Position numbers and translations under genes: made by a program
From: Flavobacterium sp.
Lineage (GTDB): Bacteria; Bacteroidota; Bacteroidia; Flavobacteriales; Flavobacteriaceae
NCBI GenBank assembly: GCA_027483785.1
Contig: JAIXTU010000266.1
Span: 1-11,199, forward strand
Direction of reading: 5' to 3'
DNA length: 11,199 bases
Notes under the pieces: generated by a model
The model's input: the letters and a program-made list of their open reading frames with translations, nothing else
The model's database searches: none
What the model was told of the DNA's origin: nothing
Shown: in pieces, positions 6,839 through 11,199 of the stretch
Position numbering within the stretch: position 1 is the stretch's first letter
Layout: each line of letters starts with the position of its first letter

Positions 6839-8311
6839 ATGAATCGGAATCTTGACCAATTACTCAATCAGCGCATTACCGGTTATGAAGAAGCACTTGT
6901 AACGTTACCGATAAGCGAGATAAGGCGCAAACAAATTCAAACCGATTTTATCGTTAGCGTTCGGTTAATGGAAACACTTGCCAACCGGAATTTACGCGCC
7001 AACGACTGGTCGAATGTTATAGTGATCATACTCAGCGCCTTAGTTCCGGTACTCATTAACTTTTCAACCGGCGCTGGTAAGGAAGACGACAAGTACTTGG
7101 GTTTAGCAACTGTTTGTAGTGTACTTCTGGCCATTGGCAATGCGTTGCGGCAGTCGTATAAATTTCGGGAAAAGTGGATCAGCTACAAGCATACGGCCGA
7201 GCTCCTGCTTATCGAAGGACAACATTTCTTTTCCCTTTCGGGGAAATATCTCAAATATCCGACACACGACGATGCCTTCGCCACTTTTATTTCGAACATC
7301 GGCAATTTGCGCCTCAACCAGTTAAACAATTACAAAAAGGAAATTGCAACAGACAGCGAAGCCGATCTTGGGCCGCGCACCGAAACCGTTGTTGCTTCAA
7401 AACCAATTGCTTCTGCGGAATTTGTTGGCGAGCCGTCTAAAATTAAGCTCATCAACAAAGAGATTAACGCCTTTGTAAAAAGTAAAACCGAAGTGTCGTA
7501 TAGCGAGACCGACCATCAGCGCAGACTCATAACGTTTTACTTACGCGCATCGCTACACGATCTTCCAGAAAAACTCAAATTTGCTCATGAGGATTTGGAA
7601 GGAATTGCATACCGGGTTCGAACTGAGAAATCGGAAGCCGAATTGCATGGAATCTTTAGTCCGTCGGCGGGCGTAAAAAACGCCGATATGCCAGTTTCCG
7701 AGTTTGGAAGTGCGGGCTGCTTTTGTAAAAAAGGCGATACGTTTGCTTTTATTACCTGTTACCACAGCGTTAAACATCCGGCGCAAAGCTGGAATTCGTT
7801 TTCGACTGCGGATGGATTTGATAAAGTAATCACGACCGATTCGACGATTGTGGGAACAATATTGGAAGCCGAGAAATCGGATACAATGGATATTGCGTTG
7901 GTACAGATTTCGGATAAGATCCAATTTGAATCGCTTTTTCCGAACCATTTGAAAATAAGTGCGCAGCCGGTTTACTTGGATGCTGAAAATTTCGAGAATT
8001 ACCAAGAGGTTTGTATAATCAGTCGAACGCGCGGTTACAAGAAAATTTACGGTCGGCTTGCGGAAGTCGACAAACCTATTACCTTGAACTACGGCACTGC
8101 TGACGAACCCGATTATAAAGACCTCGACGGGATGCTGCTGGTTCACGGCATAAGTACGGAACCTTTTTCCAAGAAAGGCGATTCGGGTTCGCTTGTTTTC
8201 ACGCCAGGCGGCACACCTATAGGAATTGTTGTGGGTGGCGATGCGGAACGTTGTTCGTTTGTGATTCCGTTTTCGAGTATTGTAGATCGGTTTGCGATTT
8301 CGTTGGTTTAG
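6839..8311 (+). CDS. SLATT/DUF4231-like two-TM protein fused to a trypsin-like serine protease
   Basis: The 490-residue product has two recognisable parts. Residues 1-165 form a SLATT-like module: an N-terminal helix, two membrane helices at about 58-75 (SNVIVIILSALVPVLINF) and 86-103 (YLGLATVCSVLLAIGNAL), then the DUF4231/SLATT signature FREKWISYKHTAELLLIEGQ. SLATT proteins are predicted pore-forming effectors usually paired with nucleotide-sensing or nucleotide-making partners. A charged, mostly helical linker (about 166-285) leads to a trypsin-like domain (about 286-490) with H309 in ITCYHS, D351 in DTMDIALVQ and S449 in KKGDSGSLVF, so the triad looks complete. No signal peptide is seen, so the protease is probably cytosolic and tethered to the inner membrane. 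A TTG at 6779 would add 20 residues, but the -7 box at 6805-6812 argues for the ATG at 6839. No SMODS, SLOG or CARF partner lies nearby. Antiphage or conflict function is inference. Confidence 0.8.
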   Translation: MNRNLDQLLNQRITGYEEALVTLPISEIRRKQIQTDFIVSVRLMETLANRNLRANDWSNVIVIILSALVPVLINFSTGAGKEDDKYLGLATVCSVLLAIGNALRQSYKFREKWISYKHTAELLLIEGQHFFSLSGKYLKYPTHDDAFATFISNIGNLRLNQLNNYKKEIATDSEADLGPRTETVVASKPIASAEFVGEPSKIKLINKEINAFVKSKTEVSYSETDHQRRLITFYLRASLHDLPEKLKFAHEDLEGIAYRVRTEKSEAELHGIFSPSAGVKNADMPVSEFGSAGCFCKKGDTFAFITCYHSVKHPAQSWNSFSTADGFDKVITTDSTIVGTILEAEKSDTMDIALVQISDKIQFESLFPNHLKISAQPVYLDAENFENYQEVCIISRTRGYKKIYGRLAEVDKPITLNYGTADEPDYKDLDGMLLVHGISTEPFSKKGDSGSLVFTPGGTPIGIVVGGDAERCSFVIPFSSIVDRFAISLV

Positions 8312-8651
8312 GGAAGGATGTTTGGGATGGTTTGATGGGGAGATGTTTGTAATGAAAGGGGGAAATGCTGCCTAAGAAACCGAAAAGCTTAACCAGACTG
8401 TTGCCTAAGTTATTTGCCATCGGCCCGTTTCCGCCAGCCCGTACTTAGGAAACTACTAATCTCCGAAATAAAAAGCAAACCGTCATATAACAACCTCATT
8501 TTGAGATGATTTTTAGCAACTTAAATTAGCAATCTTCTTTGGTATTTTTTAATTTCGTAGCATGGGGCAATACGTGCCGGCGCGGGCGAGCCAAATTGTT
8601 AGATTTAGAAAACCCTCCCGTTACGTTTCACAAAAAAATATACCTTAGCGC
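8312..8651. other. gene-free stretch before the Rhs remnant
   Basis: These 340 bases show no supported gene and no Rhs-like coding sequence in any frame I read. They contain a weak inverted pair (CCTAAG at 8404-8409, CTTAGG at 8444-8449) and a near-match to a -7 box, TAATTTCG at 8550-8557, without a well-placed TTG. In the frame of the downstream Rhs fragment a TAG stop stands at 8646-8648, three bases before the first recognisable core codon. The break between non-Rhs and Rhs sequence is therefore sharp, at about 8650. Confidence 0.6.
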
Positions 8652-8700
8652 AACCCCGACGTTCTTGCATATACTGACTACGACCCCTTTGGCATGCTCA
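8652..8700 (+). repeat. Rhs core-end direct repeat, copy 1
   Basis: This 49-base segment encodes NPDVLAYTDYDPFGML, the conserved stretch near the end of flavobacterial Rhs cores. It matches 10235-10283 at 43 of 49 bases, counted by eye. It leads in frame into the toxin gene (ATG at 8694). The two copies bracket the toxin and candidate immunity gene, as expected if tip cassettes were exchanged by recombination in the core. Confidence 0.85.
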
Positions 8701-9674
8701 TACCGAACAGGCACGATGAAACGGGGAATTATAGGTATGGTTTCCAAGGCCAAGAACAAGACGATGAGGTAAAAGGCGAAGGAAACTCCCTAAACTACAC
8801 CTTTAGAATGCACGACCCGAGAGTGGGTAGATTTTTTGCGGTGGATCCGTTGTTTAAGGATTATCCGTATAATTCGACTTACGCGTTTAGTGAGAATAGG
8901 GTGATGGATGCCATTGAATTAGAAGGTCTAGAAGCATTTTTTATTCATGGCACAGTAATAGCTCCTTACGGTTTTGATTTTGGAACACATATGTTTAATA
9001 AAAATCAGAATGTAGTTAAAAAATTAAAACCTATTCTTGGAAATAAAACTGTAAATACTGATTTTAAATGGACGGGAGAGAATTCAGACAATGGTAGACA
9101 TCATGCAGCAGAACAGTTAGTTGAGCATGTTTTGAAAAACAGAAAACCAGGAGAGCCCATTTCTTTAATTGGACATAGTCACGGCGGTAATGTAGCAATT
9201 GAGGCAGCAAACATCTTAGTGAAAGATCATAATATCCAAGCTAATGAAATAAATATTGTAGCGTTAAATACTCCAATGCAAGCTGATATAACGTCAGTAA
9301 ACGGGGATGTTAATTTAATTGCTATTAGCGCAATAGGGGATTTAATTCAAGCAATTGCTTCTGAATCTAAAATGCGCGAAAATAATAATGTGAAAAATGC
9401 TGATATTACAATTTTTTATGATGACCAGCTCGGGGGGTTAGATGCTGATCACGTAGGTCCTGCAAATGCAAACGTTGCAGTTTGGGAACCAAAACTTAAA
9501 TCTGAAGTTCAAAAAAGGAAAGAGTATAGAGATAATTTAATAAGTGGCTATAGGAAACATTATAACGCTAACAAACATTTATTTCCTAATCAAACCGAAC
9601 AACAATATATTGATAGTAGTTTAAATCAAGCAGGTTTTGAAAAATCAGCAGTAGTACAGGACACAAATAAATAG
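8694..9674 (+). CDS. truncated Rhs core with lipase-like (alpha/beta-hydrolase) toxin tip
   Basis: This is the C-terminal end of an Rhs-family polymorphic toxin. Residues 1-80 are the Rhs-associated core end (GNYRYGFQGQEQDDE, FRMHDPRVGRFFAVDPL, ENRVMDAIELEGLEA). The tip, residues about 81-326, opens with FFIHGT and carries the nucleophile elbow SLIGHSHGGN with S162. D216 and H253 (DADHVGP) are plausible triad partners. This fits a lipase-like hydrolase that would attack membrane lipids, although the substrate is not known. The usual upstream shell of many hundreds of residues is missing: a TAG at 8646 closes the frame only 16 codons before the first ATG. The gene is thus an orphan tip or a 5'-truncated pseudogene. 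The tip is much more AT-rich than the core end and the upstream genes, a sign of separate origin. A lipoprotein gene follows after 8 bases. Confidence 0.75.
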   Translation: MLIPNRHDETGNYRYGFQGQEQDDEVKGEGNSLNYTFRMHDPRVGRFFAVDPLFKDYPYNSTYAFSENRVMDAIELEGLEAFFIHGTVIAPYGFDFGTHMFNKNQNVVKKLKPILGNKTVNTDFKWTGENSDNGRHHAAEQLVEHVLKNRKPGEPISLIGHSHGGNVAIEAANILVKDHNIQANEINIVALNTPMQADITSVNGDVNLIAISAIGDLIQAIASESKMRENNNVKNADITIFYDDQLGGLDADHVGPANANVAVWEPKLKSEVQKRKEYRDNLISGYRKHYNANKHLFPNQTEQQYIDSSLNQAGFEKSAVVQDTNK

Positions 9675-9682
9675 CTGCCTAA

Positions 9683-10222
9683 ATGAAAATTAGATTTATA
9701 ATTGCGCTTTTGATTGGCGTTACGGTGTTTGTATCTTGTTTAAGACAAACAAGATGCATTCTTAAACCTATTGAATTAAATGCTATTGATAGCATTCAAA
9801 TGAAAGGGGATTTTATATTTCAGAATGAATCAGGAAACACTGATACTTTAGCATTGATTGATTGCTACAACATATTCAAAAAAGTCACTGAAAAGTCACT
9901 GATGTCATATGAAAAATGTGAACACTCAATAGGTTTTGATTATGATTCAAAGGATAAAAAAGGAACTATTAGTGTAGGTTTGCATAAAAACGAAAAGAAT
10001 GAGTATCAATTTTCAATTAACGGTTTTTGTATTAGTCACGATATTAAAATGAGCCATATTGATGTTGAAAAAGATTCCCTGATTATTATAGACATTCAAA
10101 AATGTGATGAATCTGATTTTAAAACAATAGCTTTTAGAAAGTGTAAAATAGAATACTTTGAAACCCAAGATGGTGACATTTGGAAACCAATAAAATTTAT
10201 ACCAAGGCAATTGAAAAGGTAG
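9683..10222 (+). CDS. small lipoprotein, candidate immunity protein to the lipase-like tip
   Basis: I do not recognise a family. The 179-residue product has a clear lipoprotein signal: MKIRF, a hydrophobic stretch, then lipobox VFVSC with Cys19. The mature part is mostly beta-prone and charged and has several further cysteines (C25, C61, C79, C116 by count). It starts 8 bases after the toxin stop and has the same AT-rich composition, so the two probably moved together. Polymorphic toxins normally carry their immunity gene immediately downstream. A membrane-anchored lipoprotein would suit protection against a lipase acting in the periplasm or at a membrane, as known for lipoprotein immunity proteins of some type VI lipase effectors. 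The immunity role is therefore inference from position, composition and localisation. Confidence 0.65.
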   Translation: MKIRFIIALLIGVTVFVSCLRQTRCILKPIELNAIDSIQMKGDFIFQNESGNTDTLALIDCYNIFKKVTEKSLMSYEKCEHSIGFDYDSKDKKGTISVGLHKNEKNEYQFSINGFCISHDIKMSHIDVEKDSLIIIDIQKCDESDFKTIAFRKCKIEYFETQDGDIWKPIKFIPRQLKR

Positions 10223-10234
10223 GTGTCAAAAATT

Positions 10235-10294
10235 AACCCCGATGTTCTTGCTTTTAAAGACTACGACCCCTTTGGTATGCTCACAGTGTACTAA
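10235..10294 (+). pseudogene. Rhs core-end remnant, copy 2 of the direct repeat
   Basis: Positions 10235-10283 repeat 8652-8700 with 6 mismatches and translate as NPDVLAFKDYDPFGML. The frame then reads TVY and stops at the TAA at 10292-10294. It is in the same frame as the lipoprotein gene, starting 12 bases after that gene's TAG (10220-10222). This is what remains of an older Rhs 3' end displaced when the lipase tip and lipoprotein were inserted, with its own tip since lost. It is too short to be a gene. Confidence 0.75.
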
Positions 10295-10327
10295 AATTTG
10301 GGCATTTATATAGTCCCAGTAGTCTAG

Positions 10328-10627
10328 TTATCTATTTGAAAAGTCTAAATTGTTGCGTTTAGAAAAAGCAATAGCTAGAACAATAATTTGTTTTTGGTCT
10401 TCTAAAATTTTGTAATGCATATGATAAGGAAATTGATGTAAGTTGTGCATTCTAACCTCCTTGTACATAATATCGTTACCATAAGGATTCATCGAAAGGT
10501 ATTTTTCTGCTTCGCCAACACGTGCAATAAAATCATTTGCGAGTTTTGATGAGATTGCCTTGTAATACGAAACTGCTTTTTTAAAATCGTCTTTTGCAAG
10601 TGCTATGTAAACAACTTTATAGCTCAT
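10328..10627 (-). CDS. type II toxin of the RelE/ParE superfamily
   Basis: The 99-residue protein has the family layout: an N-terminal strand (YKVVYIALAKDDF), two helices (KKAVSYYKAISSKLANDFIARV, EAEKYLSMNP), then strands with YKEVRMHNLHQFPYHMHYKI and a final IIVLAIAFSKRN. The VR...FPY pattern is typical of ParE/RelE toxins, which act on gyrase or on ribosome-bound mRNA; which of these applies cannot be told from sequence alone. Its ATG at 10627 lies inside the 3' end of the antitoxin gene (11-base overlap), so the two are coupled with the antitoxin first. The gene is convergent with the Rhs remnant upstream on the other strand. Confidence 0.85.
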   Translation of the reverse strand: MSYKVVYIALAKDDFKKAVSYYKAISSKLANDFIARVGEAEKYLSMNPYGNDIMYKEVRMHNLHQFPYHMHYKILEDQKQIIVLAIAFSKRNNLDFSNR

Positions 10628-10853
10628 TGTTTAACTCTGCAACCATTTGGTCTAAATCAAAAACAGCAGAAGGATTGTTGCGATAGGATTCTAGCCGATC
10701 GTCTAGCATTTTCTTAGTCTGTTCCGAAATTTCCGATGCATTTTCCGAAATAGGCAAAATAATTACTTCAACTCTGCTAGCTCTAAAACCATCTGGCAGC
10801 GTTACTTGAAATGAATTATCTTTAACATCTATAAACTGTCTGATCGCTTCCAT
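10617..10853 (-). CDS. antitoxin of the RelE/ParE-type pair
   Basis: The 78-residue protein precedes and overlaps the toxin by 11 bases. Residues 1-33 (IRQFIDVKDNSFQVTLPDGF, then RASRVEVIILP) resemble the short beta N-terminus of Bacteroidota addiction-module antitoxins. Residues about 40-78 are helical and acidic (KKMLDDRLESYRNNPSAVFD, then a helix with Asp/Glu), the usual toxin-wrapping tail. It would neutralise the toxin and probably repress the operon. No classical DNA-binding fold can be assigned by eye, so the repressor function is inference. An inverted repeat and a -7 box lie just upstream. Confidence 0.8.
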   Translation of the reverse strand: MEAIRQFIDVKDNSFQVTLPDGFRASRVEVIILPISENASEISEQTKKMLDDRLESYRNNPSAVFDLDQMVAELNNEL

Positions 10854-10873
10854 ATCGCTTTTAAGTTAAAAAC

Positions 10874-10907
10874 ACTTGAGTGAAAAAGTCAAGTTAAGAC
10901 AAAAATA
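10874..10907 (-). promoter_or_regulatory. possible promoter and operator of the toxin-antitoxin operon
   Basis: On the minus strand TATTTTTG at 10907-10900 fits TAnnTTTG, but there is no TTG at the ideal spacing. Between it and the antitoxin ATG (10853) lies an inverted repeat, ACTTGA at 10874-10879 and TCAAGT at 10889-10894, separated by 9 bases. A palindrome just downstream of the transcript start is where an antitoxin would bind to repress its own operon. The 6-base arms are short, so the call is tentative. Confidence 0.4.
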
Positions 10908-11063
10908 GCACTATTTTCCACGCTTTTTGTTTACCAATGTACGATTACTGTTTTTATTGTTTACTAGCTTCGAATTGGTGTGCCATTTTACATTCGATAG
11001 CGCGGATTTGAAATCTTTACCTTAAAAAATATTCCCAACCATTCTTCAGTAACGTCTCCCCGC
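10908..11063. other. intergenic stretch between the toxin-antitoxin operon and the second structured element
   Basis: Together with the neighbouring sites this belongs to a gene-free stretch from 10854 to the window end. I see no gene, no tRNA and no clear promoter in this part. The sequence is AT-rich up to about 11045, and the structured element then begins. Confidence 0.5.
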
Positions 11064-11199
11064 AGCCCCGATAGCAGTGGAAAGCCCGTAAAGGACAAAT
11101 GCCTGTTTGGGCTGCCTTTTTTGGGCGACTGAAAGAAGCCACAAAAAGGGCATTGCCAAAACGGCATTTGTACTGCGGACTTGCAACGAATAGCGGGAA
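11064..11199 (+). ncRNA. structured intergenic element resembling Flavo-1 RNA, copy 2 (reaches window edge)
   Basis: The element opens with AGCCCCGATAGCAGTGGAAAG and, at the window edge, reaches GCGGACTTGCAACGAATAGC then GGGAA, the same arms as 5064-5203. The interior differs completely: AAATGCC (about 11108-11114) can pair with GGCATTT (about 11162-11168), and inside it TGCCTTTTTTGGGC pairs with GCCACAAAAAGGGCA. Conserved arms with a replaced but still hairpin-forming core support a structured RNA over a simple sequence repeat. It may continue a few bases past the window. Confidence 0.6.

Noticed and set aside
7553..8146. Minus-strand open frame of 197 codons
   Set aside because: It lies antisense inside the protease domain, whose triad motifs are in the plus frame. 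The antisense product has no recognisable motif.
8371..8449. Repeated CCTAAG/CTTAGG motifs as insertion ends or att sites
   Set aside because: Six-base matches are too short, there is no transposase or integrase, and no matching flank elsewhere in the window.
8539..8772. Plus-strand open frame of 77 codons
   Set aside because: It overlaps the Rhs core end in another frame, and the Rhs frame has clear homology.
1..11199. CRISPR arrays, tRNA or rRNA genes, insertion sequences
   Set aside because: I saw no regularly spaced repeats, no cloverleaf with a CCA-type acceptor, no rRNA signature and no transposase.

Overview
The window looks like chromosomal DNA from a member of the Bacteroidota, most likely Flavobacteriia. 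The evidence is an F0 ATP synthase block with the Bacteroidota-type periplasmic extension on subunit a, a SprE/PorW gliding and type IX secretion lipoprotein beside it, promoters of the TTG-N17-19-TAnnTTTG type, little sign of Shine-Dalgarno sequences, and two copies of a structured intergenic element resembling the flavobacterial Flavo-1 RNA.

Layout. Positions 1-4971 (minus strand) hold a housekeeping cluster, in transcription order: sprE/porW, atpZ, a DUF6168-like small membrane protein, atpB, and the start of atpE, which runs off the left edge. The first three genes are chained by TGATG stop/start overlaps. atpB has its own near-consensus promoter. Positions 4979-5302 are a divergent intergenic region carrying one Flavo-1-like element and the promoter of a plus-strand ammonium transporter gene (amt, 5303-6667). 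From 6839 the window becomes accessory in character. A 490-residue protein joins an N-terminal two-transmembrane SLATT/DUF4231-like module to a C-terminal trypsin-like protease with an apparently intact His-Asp-Ser triad. It is followed by a truncated Rhs core whose swapped-in tip is a GHSHG lipase-like hydrolase, then by a small lipoprotein 8 bases downstream that is the natural candidate immunity protein, then by a second, broken piece of the same Rhs core. A minus-strand type II toxin-antitoxin pair (RelE/ParE-like toxin, upstream antitoxin) and a second Flavo-1-like element close the window.

How the genes fit together. The left half concerns proton-motive-force energetics: F0 assembly and proton translocation, next to a component of gliding and type IX secretion, which are also driven by proton motive force. 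The right half concerns conflict and addiction. The SLATT-protease fusion could be a one-protein membrane-targeting effector. The Rhs tip and lipoprotein look like a polymorphic-toxin/immunity cassette that has lost its delivery shell. The toxin-antitoxin pair is a typical accessory-region passenger. The SLATT-protease is the most interesting candidate for a little-described system; its defence role is inference only.
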